Positions 24,502 to 32,850 of a DNA stretch of 64,000 nucleotides are shown here, piece after piece. The notes beneath the pieces are model-generated. The model saw only the letters and a program-made list of their open reading frames with translations. It made no database searches and had not been told where the DNA came from. The stretch is from Streptomyces sp. QL37 (GTDB lineage Bacteria > Actinomycetota > Actinomycetes > Streptomycetales > Streptomycetaceae): NCBI RefSeq assembly GCF_002941025.1, contig NZ_PTJS01000001.1, forward strand, positions 8,455,765 to 8,519,764, read 5' to 3'. Within the stretch, counting starts at the first letter, position 1. Each line of letters begins with the position of its first letter. The position numbers were made by a program, and so were the translations under genes.

Positions 24502-25428
24502 TCAATTCGGTACGAGCACGATCCAGACCTGGCCGGTGGCGAACGTCATCGGCTCGCCGTCCTTGGTGGTGAAGCCGGTCGCCGACTCGGCGGTGTTCCG
24601 CTCCCATGCCGCGTCGTACGACTTGCCGTCACGCAGGACCACAGCCGAACCGGACCCCACGGTCGCGCTGAACGGCGAGGTGTTTCCCCCTCGGTCCCGG
24701 AAGCTGGAAGGCTGCACGTCCACATACTGCAGGACCACTGTGGCTGCTCCGAGCCGGTCCCCGGAGGCCGCTCGGGCCGGTGTTCTGTCCATACTCACCA
24801 GCCACTCGTCCCGGTCCACGGCCCAGGTGAAGGTGAACCGCGCGGACGGGTACGACACGGTGCGCGAGCTGACGGGGGTGCCGCCCGGGGGCGGCGCAGC
24901 GAAGCGGAGACCGATGTCCTCTGCCGCGTTCACCCCGGTGGAGGCGTGCGGGATCTTCCCCGGTCGCAGATACAGATTGTGCGGTGCGGCGCGGTCTTCG
25001 CTGCGGAAATAGGCGTCCGGTGCTTTCGACGGCGGCAGCGCGTCGAGGGGTGCCGCTTCGATCGACGGCCGGAGGGCGGACTGGGCGCCCGAGTACGCGA
25101 GCGTGGGCTCGTCGAACTGCCGGAGCAGCTCCAGATCCGTTTCGCGCGCGCTGCGTACGGGGCCGATGATGGATGGCAGGTCGGAGGAGTATGCGGCGAG
25201 TATGCGGCTGAGGCCTGCCTCCACCTGCTCCACGTAGACGATGTCGGCCTTCTCCAGTCCGGTCGGAGGCCGGGCCGCGGCTACGTTGTCGATCTTCACG
25301 GCGAGAACATCGGCGCGAGGCGCGGATGTTGTCCTCCCGCCGCCCGAGCTGTCGCAGGCCGCGGTGATGGCGAGCGTGAGCGCGGCGAGTGCGGCGGCGG
25401 CGGATCTCTTCGTTCTGGAGGTAGGCAT
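24502..25428 (-). CDS. DUF3048 (YerB-like) lipoprotein
   Basis: 308 residues with a lipoprotein signal: LAALTLAITAAC gives a lipobox, and the mature chain begins CDSSGGG. The two YerB-like domains follow: AVKIDNVAAARPPTGLEKADIVYVE and SRILAAYSSDLPSIIGPVRSARETD in the first half; AAWERNTAESATGF, FATGQVWIVLVPN in the second. The family is membrane-anchored and of unknown biochemical function. The ATG at 25428 is followed immediately by a basic n-region. No operon partner. Confidence 0.9.
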   Translation of the reverse strand: MPTSRTKRSAAAALAALTLAITAACDSSGGGRTTSAPRADVLAVKIDNVAAARPPTGLEKADIVYVEQVEAGLSRILAAYSSDLPSIIGPVRSARETDLELLRQFDEPTLAYSGAQSALRPSIEAAPLDALPPSKAPDAYFRSEDRAAPHNLYLRPGKIPHASTGVNAAEDIGLRFAAPPPGGTPVSSRTVSYPSARFTFTWAVDRDEWLVSMDRTPARAASGDRLGAATVVLQYVDVQPSSFRDRGGNTSPFSATVGSGSAVVLRDGKSYDAAWERNTAESATGFTTKDGEPMTFATGQVWIVLVPN

Positions 25429-25929
25429 GGCTGCCGCCCCTTTCGAGCCGACTCTGCGGCATCGGGCTCATGTCTGCTGCGGCGATAAGTCTCCCGTCAA
25501 TCATCACGCAGAAACCGGCCGGAGTGCCTCAAGCGCGTGTCGGAACACTCCGGGCTGCCCGACTCCGCCACAGGCCCCCTCCATGACGGCCTGGCACGGC
25601 AGGTTCGCGAGAACACGACCGAACGGCCCGTCGCGCGGACCGTGGCCCCGCGCTCACCCGGAGCGTTCCCGACGAAGATCCTTCGTGACCACGCCGACCT
25701 TGTCCGTCGGCCCTGAAGCACCGTCACCCGGCGGCGGTAGCACCGCTGTCGGCCTCCACGGGTGGCGCGGAGCTGATGGAGAATGTCGGCTGCACTGCCG
25801 TGCATCACCGCACGCCGCTTGGCCCTGGTCGGCGGGTCCGTCCGCGATGGCCGGGCTGCGTGAGTCAGCCGAGGCCGGATGCCCGGGGCGGGAGGGCGCG
25901 TAGCAGAGCACCTCGCGGAACAGTGGGGG
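25429..25929. other. Intergenic stretch, no gene seen
   Basis: 500 bases between the lipoprotein gene and the TetR gene, both on the minus strand. Frames are open on both strands but composition is like chance frames and no motif is recognised. It may contain decayed coding sequence. Confidence 0.4.
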
Positions 25930-26493
25930 TCACAGCATCCGGTCGACCAGCAGGTCGACGTACTTCGGGGTGAGTTCCATGCCGAACAGGACGCGGACGT
26001 ACATCGGGGCCAGGATGTGGTCCAGCACGTCCAAGGCGTCAGGTGCGTGTTCGCCACGGTCGCGGGCGCGATCGAGCATGGACTGCAGTTGCCGGGTGCG
26101 TTCGGCACGCAGGTCGGCACCAGCCCGCAGGCCCTGCTGGCCGCTGCTCGACAGGGCCACGGCCAGGTGCAGCACCGCCGGACCGTCGGGGCCGGTGATC
26201 TCGCGGGCCACTTGGGCCGCGTAAGCGCGCAGGTCGCCGGAGAGGCTCCCGGTGTCGGGCATCGGCGACTGCGCGTTGAGTCGGGTGAGTGCCACGTCGG
26301 TGAGCAGGGTTTCCAAGCTGCCCCACCGGCGGTAGATGCTGCTGTCGGCCACACCTGCGCGGGCTGCGACCTCGCCGACGGTGAAGTTGCCGTAACCGCG
26401 CTCACTGACCAGGTCGGTGACTGCCTGGTGTACCTGCGCGCCGACGCGGGCGCTGCGCCCGCCGGGCCGCCGGGCTCGCTCTCTTTCGCTCAC
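25930..26493 (-). CDS. TetR-family repressor of the adjacent efflux pump
   Basis: 187 residues. N-terminal TetR HTH at about 15-65 (QAVTDLVSERGYGNFTVGEVAARAGVADSSIYRRWGS), then a helical ligand domain ending in LTPKYVDLLVDRML. It is divergent from the DHA2 transporter at 26644 and the 150-base gap has an inverted repeat near its own start, which fits a local drug-responsive repressor of the pump. Confidence 0.9.
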   Translation of the reverse strand: MSERERARRPGGRSARVGAQVHQAVTDLVSERGYGNFTVGEVAARAGVADSSIYRRWGSLETLLTDVALTRLNAQSPMPDTGSLSGDLRAYAAQVAREITGPDGPAVLHLAVALSSSGQQGLRAGADLRAERTRQLQSMLDRARDRGEHAPDALDVLDHILAPMYVRVLFGMELTPKYVDLLVDRML

Positions 26494-26504
26494 GCCCTCA
26501 TCTT

Positions 26505-26525
26505 AACGCAGTGGCTGCTTGCGTT
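26505..26525. promoter_or_regulatory. Candidate TetR operator in the efflux promoter region
   Basis: AACGCA at 26505-26510 and TGCGTT at 26520-26525 form an inverted repeat with a nine-base spacer, twelve bases before the repressor start. GTGGCTGCTT occurs inside it and again near 26561, and TATAGT near 26543 could be the -10 of the pump gene. Confidence 0.5.
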
Positions 26526-26643
26526 TGCTGGACCGTCCTCCCTATAGTCGCCTAATGCAGTCGGTGGCTGCTTTAAGGTGCTCGGTGCGTCGTCGCCCGC
26601 GGTGACCGCCGCCGGGTGCAACTGACGATCGAGGGGGGATCCC

Positions 26644-28107
26644 ATGGCTGCATCACGTGCGACCGCAGGGAGTCGACCAAACCGGACCGTGTTGCTCACG
26701 GTGACCTGCCTAGGCCAATTCATGGTCCTGCTCGACAACACGATTGTCGGAGCAGCGCTGCCCGACATGCAGCACCGGCTGCACACGCAGCTGACCGGTC
26801 TGCAGTGGATCGTCGACGCTTATGTACTGCTGGTAGCCATGCTGTTGCTGTCCGGCGGCATCTGCGCCGACCGGTTCGGCGGCAAGCGGGTGTACCTGGC
26901 TGGCGTCGCGGTGTTCACCACCGCGTCGGTGCTGTGCAGCCTCGCGCCCTCGCTCGGCTGGCTGGTGGCCGGCCGGGTGCTGCAGGGCATCGGGGCCGCG
27001 GCTCTGAGCCCTGCATCGCTCGCTCTGCTCGCCGCCGCCTATCCCGTGCCGCAGGAACGAACCAAGGCCATCGGACTGTGGGCCGGACTCAGCGGAATCG
27101 GTCTGGCCGCAGGCCCCGTGGCCGGCGGCGTGCTGACAGACGCCTTCGGATGGCCTGCCATCTTCCTGGTCAATCTGCCCATAGGCGTGGTCCTTCTGCT
27201 GGTCGGTATGCGCAGCCTTGAAGAGGCACGCGACGCGAGTGCCCCCGCAATCGATGTCCCGGGGACGGTCCTGTCCGTTCTGGGGGTGGGGGCGCTGGCC
27301 TACGGGCTGATCGAGGGTGGTGCCCGCGGCTGGACGTCGCCGGTGATCCTGGGCTGCTTCATCGCCGCGGTGATCCTCCTCGCCGCCTTCACCGCCGTCG
27401 AAGCGCGCCGCTCCGCTCCGATGCTGCGGCTGTCGCTGTTCCGGCAGCGTCTGTTCACCGTGTCGAACACCGCCATGGTCGTGGTGGGGTTCGCGCTCAT
27501 GGGTTCGTCGTTCTTCTTCTCCCAGTTCTTCGTATACGTCCAGGGCAGCTCGATCCTGCGCGCCGGCTTGCAGACCCTGCCGGTATCCCTCGCCATGGTG
27601 ATCGTCAGTCCCTACGCGGGCCGGTTCGCCGCCCGGTACGGCTTCCGGGTCGTGGTCACCACCGGTCTGGCCCTCGCCGGCCTGGGGCTGCTGGCGCTCG
27701 GTGGGGTGCACGCCGACACCGGCTACGGGAACGTGTGGTGGCGGCTGGGAGTCGTCGGCATCGGCTTCGCCCTGGCCATGTCCCCTCTGACCGGAGCCGC
27801 CATCCAGGCAGTCAGCCCGCAGGAAGGCGGTCTCGCATCAGGCGTCATCAGCACCACCAGGCAGATCGGAGCGGTCCTGGGCGTGGCGGTACTCGGAGCC
27901 ATCGTCCGTACCCGGCAGACCGGTGGCGCCTCCTTCGAGACCAGCCTCAACAGCGCTTTCCTCGCTGCCGGCGCCGTCACTCTGGCCACCGCCGTGTTCA
28001 CCGGCCTGTGGCTCGCGAGGTCCAAGCCCTCGGACGTCTCAGCGGCGCGGCAACGTTCCACCCGATTCGCTGGGAGATCCGTGACGGCATCCACGAGGCG
28101 CCGTTGA
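26644..28107 (+). CDS. DHA2-type (EmrB/QacA) 14-TM drug exporter
   Basis: 487 residues, about 14 membrane segments. Family signatures: LDNTIVGAALPDM (motif D1), LLLSGGICADRFGGKRVYLAG (motif A), RVLQGIGAAALSPASLALL (motif B) and GLAAGPVAGGVLTD (motif C of antiporters). GAGGGGGG lies just upstream of the ATG. The divergent TetR gene and shared promoter indicate drug-inducible expression. Proton-driven efflux of hydrophobic compounds is expected; the substrate is not predictable. Confidence 0.93.
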   Translation: MAASRATAGSRPNRTVLLTVTCLGQFMVLLDNTIVGAALPDMQHRLHTQLTGLQWIVDAYVLLVAMLLLSGGICADRFGGKRVYLAGVAVFTTASVLCSLAPSLGWLVAGRVLQGIGAAALSPASLALLAAAYPVPQERTKAIGLWAGLSGIGLAAGPVAGGVLTDAFGWPAIFLVNLPIGVVLLLVGMRSLEEARDASAPAIDVPGTVLSVLGVGALAYGLIEGGARGWTSPVILGCFIAAVILLAAFTAVEARRSAPMLRLSLFRQRLFTVSNTAMVVVGFALMGSSFFFSQFFVYVQGSSILRAGLQTLPVSLAMVIVSPYAGRFAARYGFRVVVTTGLALAGLGLLALGGVHADTGYGNVWWRLGVVGIGFALAMSPLTGAAIQAVSPQEGGLASGVISTTRQIGAVLGVAVLGAIVRTRQTGGASFETSLNSAFLAAGAVTLATAVFTGLWLARSKPSDVSAARQRSTRFAGRSVTASTRRR

Positions 28108-28392
28108 CCCTGGGGTGTGCATCTGCTGGCGCCGTCTTGCGTACCTGCTCGGACAGGCCGGCCGACAGGGCGTGGGCGCTGTCGTATCACTCCCGGCTGG
28201 TCTCCGGAATCTGGAGGTGAGCGTGGCCAGGCCGTCGCGATCATGCCTGGAGCAGTGATCGGCGACCATGCCTTCCCAAGACCGATCCGGCCACCCTGAG
28301 GGCTCTCCACTATCACCTTCATGAGGCGCACGGAGCCCTGTGGTGGCCGGATCCGTGACCCGCGTGAGGACATCGAAGGGAGACCGGCCGGT
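28108..28392. other. Gap between convergent genes, no gene seen
   Basis: 285 bases between the exporter and the B3/B4 gene. A minus-strand frame starting KVIVESPQGGRIGLG is open but unrecognised. No clear hairpin. Confidence 0.4.
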
Positions 28393-29100
28393 TCAGGTGG
28401 TTGCGTGAGGGTGTGCCGGGCTGAGGTAGTGAACGCCGGTCGTGGCGGAGTGCTCGGTGAGCAGGTCCTGGAGTTCGCCAGCGGCGGTCTTGAGGCGGTC
28501 GCCGTCGCGGGTGGTGTGGAGGGTTTCGAGAACGAAGGCGACGCGGGTGGAGTCTTCGGTGACGCGGGTGCGGTGGGCGTCGCGGTGGTTCCAGTGTCGG
28601 GTCAGGACACTGGTCGTGTCGGTGTAGATGATCTCGCCGGGCTTGGGTTGTTCGGTGGTGTCGGGTTCGCCGAGCGGGGTGAAGGTCTCGCTGCCGTCGG
28701 CGTAGCGGATCTCGACTTCTCCGGTGACGTGGTCGAGGTCGAAGGCGCCGGCGGGCAGGCCGTGGCGGACGGACACGGTGTTGTAGGAGTCGACGGCCGG
28801 ATTGATGCGGGGCAGGGTCCCCTTCTTCGCCAGGCGGCGGCCGAGGGCGTCGACGCTGGGGCGGATGCGGCGGGGGTTGGTGCCGAAGGCCCGATAAGCG
28901 GTGTGCCATGCCTCGATGCGCGGGTCGCTCTCGTCGGCGGGCTGCCAGGCACCGTCCGCGAGCTGCTGCTCCAGGTCCTGCTGGGCGGCGGAGGTGGCGG
29001 GCCAGGGCTCGCGCCCGCGCAGTCCGGTGGCGGTGACGACGGCGATGAGGGTGTCGGGAAATGCTTCCGCGACGGCGGGGTTGATGCGGAAGGTAGTCAT
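28393..29100 (-). CDS. B3/B4 tRNA-binding-domain protein
   Basis: 235 residues of the B3_4 domain that otherwise forms part of the phenylalanyl-tRNA synthetase beta chain. Seen: WHTAYRAFGTNPRRIRPSVDALGRR, LPRINPAVDSYNTVSVRHGLPAGAFDL and the cap HWNHRDAHRTRVTEDSTRVAFVLE. Free-standing forms probably act on or edit misacylated tRNA or free amino-acid derivatives. The ATG at 29100 overlaps the stop of the broken upstream gene (TGATG), so translation was originally coupled in a four-gene XRE/EamA/FMN-binding/B3-4 unit. Confidence 0.85.
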   Translation of the reverse strand: MTTFRINPAVAEAFPDTLIAVVTATGLRGREPWPATSAAQQDLEQQLADGAWQPADESDPRIEAWHTAYRAFGTNPRRIRPSVDALGRRLAKKGTLPRINPAVDSYNTVSVRHGLPAGAFDLDHVTGEVEIRYADGSETFTPLGEPDTTEQPKPGEIIYTDTTSVLTRHWNHRDAHRTRVTEDSTRVAFVLETLHTTRDGDRLKTAAGELQDLLTEHSATTGVHYLSPAHPHATT

Positions 29101-29655
29101 CAAGAGGTCCGTTCCAGAGAGGGGGTGAGCGGGAGGTCGTGGTCGGGTTTCCAGGTGCCGATGCGGTCCAGGCGGCGTAGTTGCGTCAGGCGCAGGCTTG
29201 GATGCCAGGGAGTATCCGCCCGTAGGGGCCCTGGCCGGGCTCGACGGAGGCGTGGCCGCCTTCGGGGTGGAAGTGGGCCATCTGACGGCGCAGCAGGTCG
29301 GCCTTGACCTTGGGGGCGTCGACGATCGTGGCCTGGTAGGTGAACTGGACGGCCGCGCAATAGCTGGTGGGGACGCCGTCAGTGGGCAGGGTGTCGGGCT
29401 CGGCGCGCCCGGTGCCGGGGGCGAAGGCGTAGTCGCTGGTGACGTTCGCGTCGGCGTCGATCGTGTTCCGGACGAGGTCGGGTCGACGAGGTGGATCAGC
29501 AGGGTGGTGCCCTCTGCGGTGAAGCGGTTGAGCACGACGCCGGGCGCCTGGCCGGGCAGGCCGTCGACGCCCAGGATGCCGAAGTCGTGGCAGTGGGCGA
29601 TCCAGGTCCGCCGTTCGGCGTCGCCGAGGGCTGCGTTCCAGGGCTGTATGAACAC
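29100..29655 (-). pseudogene. FMN-binding (PaiB-type) regulator/PNPOx-like protein with two frameshifts
   Basis: From a GTG near 29655: VFIQPWNAALGDAERRTWIA, HDFGILGVDG, then LIHLVDP in frame one. Near 29485 the frame changes and continues as NTIDADANVTSDYAFAPGT, GVPTSYCAAVQFTYQATIVDAP, LLRRQMAHFHPEGGHASVEPG and GRILPGIQ. A second one-base loss near 29190 moves the end into a third frame (LRLTQLRRLDRIGTWKP). The three pieces together are a normal PaiB-like FMN-binding protein of about 185 residues. Two single-base indels in one gene mean either a dead gene or assembly errors. Confidence 0.8.
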
Positions 29656-29684
29656 GACAGAGGGCCGTCCGGTGGGTTGCGGGG

Positions 29685-30521
29685 TCAGGTGAGGGCGAGG
29701 AGGCTGACGGCCGCCGCGGCGGTGCTCAGGCCGATCAGCTGCCCGCGGTGGATCCGCTCGGCAAGGACGCTGCGGGCGAGCAGGACGGTGCCGGCCGGGT
29801 AGAGGGCGGTGATCACGGCGACGACTGCCAGGTCGCCGCTGCGGGCGGCGAGCACGAACAGCAGGTTCGCCACCGAGTCCAGCACGCCGGCCGCCGCCGA
29901 CATGGCGTACGCGGGCTTCTCCGAGCCCAGGCGCCGATACATCAGCAGGGCCGCGGCCAGGGTGATGGCTGAGGACACGGCACGTCCGATGATCAGCGGG
30001 CCGACGCCGCTGTCGGCCGGCGCCTGGTGCAGGAAGATCAGCTGCAGAGCTATGGCGACGCCCGCGCCGAAGGCCAGCAGCAGCGCGGTGCGTGACGGAC
30101 GGATGCTGCCGGAGCCGTGTCCTGCGCTGACCAGCACCACGGCCGCCAGCGCCAGGGGCAGGCCGATCAGCCCGGCCGGGCCCAGGCGCTCGCCCTGCGT
30201 GAGCCCGACCGCGACCGGCAGCATCGCCGAAATCAGCGCGGTGACCGGCGACAGTACGTTCATCGGGCCGATCGCGAGCGTGCGGTACAGCAGGGCGAAC
30301 GCGGCAGCCGACGCGACACCGGACGCCGCGCCCCAGGCGAGGGTCGCCGGGGCGAAGGAGGCACCGAGGAAGGGCCACAGGAGCAGCTCGACGGTGAGTG
30401 AAGCCGGTGCGGCAATCGTCACGGTGCGCAGCACGTGGGCCTTGCGGGCGCCGAGACCGCCCAGGAAGTCGGCGCATCCGTAGGCCAGGGAGCTGCCCAG
30501 GGCCAGCAGCAGAGCAATCAC
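29685..30521 (-). CDS. EamA-family (DMT) transporter
   Basis: 278 residues with ten membrane segments in two EamA halves, e.g. YGCADFLGGLGARKAHVL in the first and PLALAAVVLVSAG and AVVAVITALYPAGTVLLAR in the second. GTG at 30521 has AAGGGA seven bases upstream. The family exports amino acids or metabolites. It lies between the XRE-cupin gene (divergent) and the FMN-binding/B3-4 genes (same strand); this gene order recurs in Streptomyces and suggests a shared metabolite, perhaps an amino acid analogue that is exported (EamA) and policed at tRNA level (B3/B4). Confidence 0.88.
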   Translation of the reverse strand: MIALLLALGSSLAYGCADFLGGLGARKAHVLRTVTIAAPASLTVELLLWPFLGASFAPATLAWGAASGVASAAAFALLYRTLAIGPMNVLSPVTALISAMLPVAVGLTQGERLGPAGLIGLPLALAAVVLVSAGHGSGSIRPSRTALLLAFGAGVAIALQLIFLHQAPADSGVGPLIIGRAVSSAITLAAALLMYRRLGSEKPAYAMSAAAGVLDSVANLLFVLAARSGDLAVVAVITALYPAGTVLLARSVLAERIHRGQLIGLSTAAAAVSLLALT

Positions 30522-30600
30522 GGGTACATCCCTTACTATCAATGGAACGACTACACCGTACAACGCACCGACCGTGAGGTGTCAACCAACCGACCGGGTG

Positions 30601-30611
30601 GTGCATTGCAC
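30601..30611. promoter_or_regulatory. Palindrome in the EamA/XRE divergent promoter
   Basis: GTGCATTGCAC is a perfect dyad around a central T, in the 116-base gap between the two divergent genes and 27 bases before the XRE start. Probably the regulator's operator. Confidence 0.5.
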
Positions 30612-30637
30612 TGATCCATCCCTGGAGGGGCGACGAG

Positions 30638-31213
30638 ATGACCGAGACCGACGCGGCGCTGCGGGCGCTCGCGCACAACGTCCGCGCAGCCCGTACCCGC
30701 GCCGGGCTGTCGCTGGATGAGCTCTGCCGCCGCGCCAAGGTCAGCAAGGGAGCCCTCGCCGGGCTGGAGAAGGCGCAGGGCAACCCGAACTTCGCCACCC
30801 TGGTCCGTCTTGCCGACACCCTCGGCGTCTCGGTGTCCGCGCTCATGGAAGGGCCGGCCGAAGGCCGCGTCCGGGTCGTGACCGCGGGTGCCGTCATGCC
30901 CCTGTGGAAGGGCGAACGCGGCAGCGAAGCCCGTCTCATGCTGACCACTTCGGGATCAGCCCCGGTCGAAGTCTGGCGCTGGACGCTGGAGCCCGGCGAG
31001 GAGTACCCCAGCCACCCTCACCAGGCCGGCGTCGTGGAGACCGTCAGCGTCACCGCCGGACAGATGGTGCTCGTCGTCGACGGCGCCGAGCACCCTGTGG
31101 AGGCCGGCCAGACGGCCGCCTTCGACGGCGACACCGCCCACACCTACCGGGGCGCGGGCACCGGGAGGTGCCACCTGATCATGACCGTCCACCTACCGCC
31201 CGGACCCGCCTGA
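30638..31213 (+). CDS. XRE-cupin transcriptional regulator
   Basis: 191 residues. HTH_3 domain at about 10-65 (NVRAARTRAGLSLDELCRRAKVS then LAGLEKAQGNPNFATLVRLAD) and a C-terminal cupin_2 (about 110-185) with beta strands around EYPSHPHQAGVVETVSVTAG and DTAHTYRG. The cupin His residues (SHPHQ, TAHTY) may bind metal or ligand. TGGAGGGG lies some 14 bases upstream of the ATG. It probably senses a small molecule and controls the divergent EamA operon through the palindrome between them. Confidence 0.9.
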   Translation: MTETDAALRALAHNVRAARTRAGLSLDELCRRAKVSKGALAGLEKAQGNPNFATLVRLADTLGVSVSALMEGPAEGRVRVVTAGAVMPLWKGERGSEARLMLTTSGSAPVEVWRWTLEPGEEYPSHPHQAGVVETVSVTAGQMVLVVDGAEHPVEAGQTAAFDGDTAHTYRGAGTGRCHLIMTVHLPPGPA

Positions 31214-31231
31214 GATCTGCGGTGAAGCGGC

Positions 31232-31456
31232 CTACCGCCGGCAGGTTGCGACGATCACGAGCAGGAGGAACGCGATCCCGAGCATCGGAAGGCACCCGAG
31301 GGAGTTGGGGTTCTTCTGGTTGATCTGGACGATGCCGCCGAGTGCGAGTCCGGGGTGGTTCTCGGCGTAGTGGGCCGCCGCGAGATCGCCGACCTCGGAT
31401 TCGGTGGTCCACCGGGTGGCGAACCTGCATTCGCCGCACCGGTACCGGTGTGCCAT
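31232..31456 (-). CDS. Small zinc-ribbon protein with C-terminal membrane helix
   Basis: 74 residues. N-terminal half: HRYRCGECRFATRW (CxxC) followed by AAAHYAENHPGL (His pair), a likely zinc-binding unit of the C2H2 type; C-terminal half: MLGIAFLLLVIVATC, a single membrane helix. AAGGAG lies six bases before the ATG. Similar proteins are common in Streptomyces and have no assigned role. It is convergent with the XRE-cupin gene, 18 bases apart. Confidence 0.8.
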   Translation of the reverse strand: MAHRYRCGECRFATRWTTESEVGDLAAAHYAENHPGLALGGIVQINQKNPNSLGCLPMLGIAFLLLVIVATCRR

Positions 31457-31631
31457 GTCAGCTCCTTGGTGTCGCGGGACATAGGGGGAAGGGCGGCGGC
31501 CGGTGTGCGCTCCCCGTCGCGTCGGCCGCGTCCCGGGAGACGGAGGCGACGCGACGCGCACACCGGCCGCGTCAGACGGTGGTGCCACGGTGCGGTGAGA
31601 GGGAACACCGCGGGGACGCTGTGTGTCAGCG

Positions 31632-32792
31632 TCAGTCGCGCTGTGGTGCGTCCTCGCACAGTGCGGTGTCCAGCAGCTGCCGTAGCTGTGCGTCCGGGCG
31701 CTGACCGACCTGCACCAACACGTTGGTGACGATGGAGACGTAGCGGCCGTCGTCCATGGTCAGGGTGAAGGTCTCGTAGCCCGGGACACCACCGGAGTGG
31801 CCGCGTGCCGTACCGCCGCAGGACGGCTCGTACGTCTGGAGGCCCAGACCGTAGCCCGTGCCGGTGTTCACCGCTCGTGCCGTGCGCATCTCGGCAAGGC
31901 TCTTCGCGGAGAGGACCTTTCCGTCGGCCAGCGCTTGGTAGAAGGCGCTCAGGTCCTCCAGCGTGGAAACCATGGCTCCCGCGCTGCTGAACAGCGAGGG
32001 GTCGTACGAGGTCGCCGGCACCCACAGGTAGAAGGAGCCCACCCGGACGCCGTGGTAGCCGTTGACGGCCGGGGTGGGCAGGGCGCGGTCACCGGGTGCG
32101 GGGAAGAGGGTGTGGGGCAGACCGAGCGGTTCGATGACGCGTTCGGTCACGGCCTCGTGCACCGGTTGCCCCGTCAGCTTCTCGATGAGCATTCCGAGGA
32201 TGTAGTAGTCGGTGTTGGAGTAGGTGAAGCCTTCACCGGGGGCTGAGACCGGGGGTGAGGCGTCCAGTGCGTACCGCACCACTGTCGAAAGGCTGAAGGT
32301 GCCGTCCGGGTTCGACGGAGGCGTCTTCAGCCCGGGGGAGGGGGTGTAGGCGCCGAGACCGGCGGTGTGCTGGAGCAGATGGCGCACGGTGATGCGGGTG
32401 CCGTCGTAGCCGTTGCCGGTGACGACACCGGGCAGGTAGTCATCGATCGGCGCGTCCAGGGAGACGCGGCCCTCCTCGGCCAGCTGCAGCACCACCACCG
32501 CTGTGAAGGTCTTGGTCTGACTGCCGATACGGATGTGTTCGTCGGCCTTGATGGGCCGGTCGGCGTTGACGGTTCCCGTACCCGCCGACAGGGTCCAGGA
32601 CTCGCTGCTGTTTCCGGCGTGGACGGCGGCGCCGGGCCCCGCCGCCGCCTGGAACGCCTTGAGCGCGGCGAGCGTTTCGGAGTGGTCGGACTCGGCGGTG
32701 GCGGCGTGTGCCGCCGAACTCGAAAGCGTCAGTACCGTCGCGCACACGGCGCCGATCACGGAGGCCAGTTTCGTACGGTTCCGGGTGGTCAT
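31632..32792 (-). CDS. Secreted serine hydrolase (class C beta-lactamase/DD-peptidase fold)
   Basis: 386 residues. Signal peptide (ASVIGAVCATVLTLSSSA, cleavage after AHA). Catalytic motifs in order: SQTK (SxxK), YSNTDYY (YxN) and GHSGG (HxG). These match DD-carboxypeptidases and related esterases rather than true beta-lactamases. It follows the esterase gene by 58 bases on the same strand, so the two form a secreted hydrolase operon. A similar but separate enzyme lies at 39547-40725. Confidence 0.92.
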   Translation of the reverse strand: MTTRNRTKLASVIGAVCATVLTLSSSAAHAATAESDHSETLAALKAFQAAAGPGAAVHAGNSSESWTLSAGTGTVNADRPIKADEHIRIGSQTKTFTAVVVLQLAEEGRVSLDAPIDDYLPGVVTGNGYDGTRITVRHLLQHTAGLGAYTPSPGLKTPPSNPDGTFSLSTVVRYALDASPPVSAPGEGFTYSNTDYYILGMLIEKLTGQPVHEAVTERVIEPLGLPHTLFPAPGDRALPTPAVNGYHGVRVGSFYLWVPATSYDPSLFSSAGAMVSTLEDLSAFYQALADGKVLSAKSLAEMRTARAVNTGTGYGLGLQTYEPSCGGTARGHSGGVPGYETFTLTMDDGRYVSIVTNVLVQVGQRPDAQLRQLLDTALCEDAPQRD

Positions 32793-32850
32793 TCGGTGTC
32801 CGCTCCTCGGATAGGTCTCGCTCGGTCGGGTTTGGTGTCGGTCTGCCGGC

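Noticed and set aside
28393..30948. An 851-residue open frame on the minus strand across several genes
   Set aside because: Only its last part (B3/B4) and a short FMN-binding segment are real; the rest is antisense or shadow of the EamA and XRE genes.
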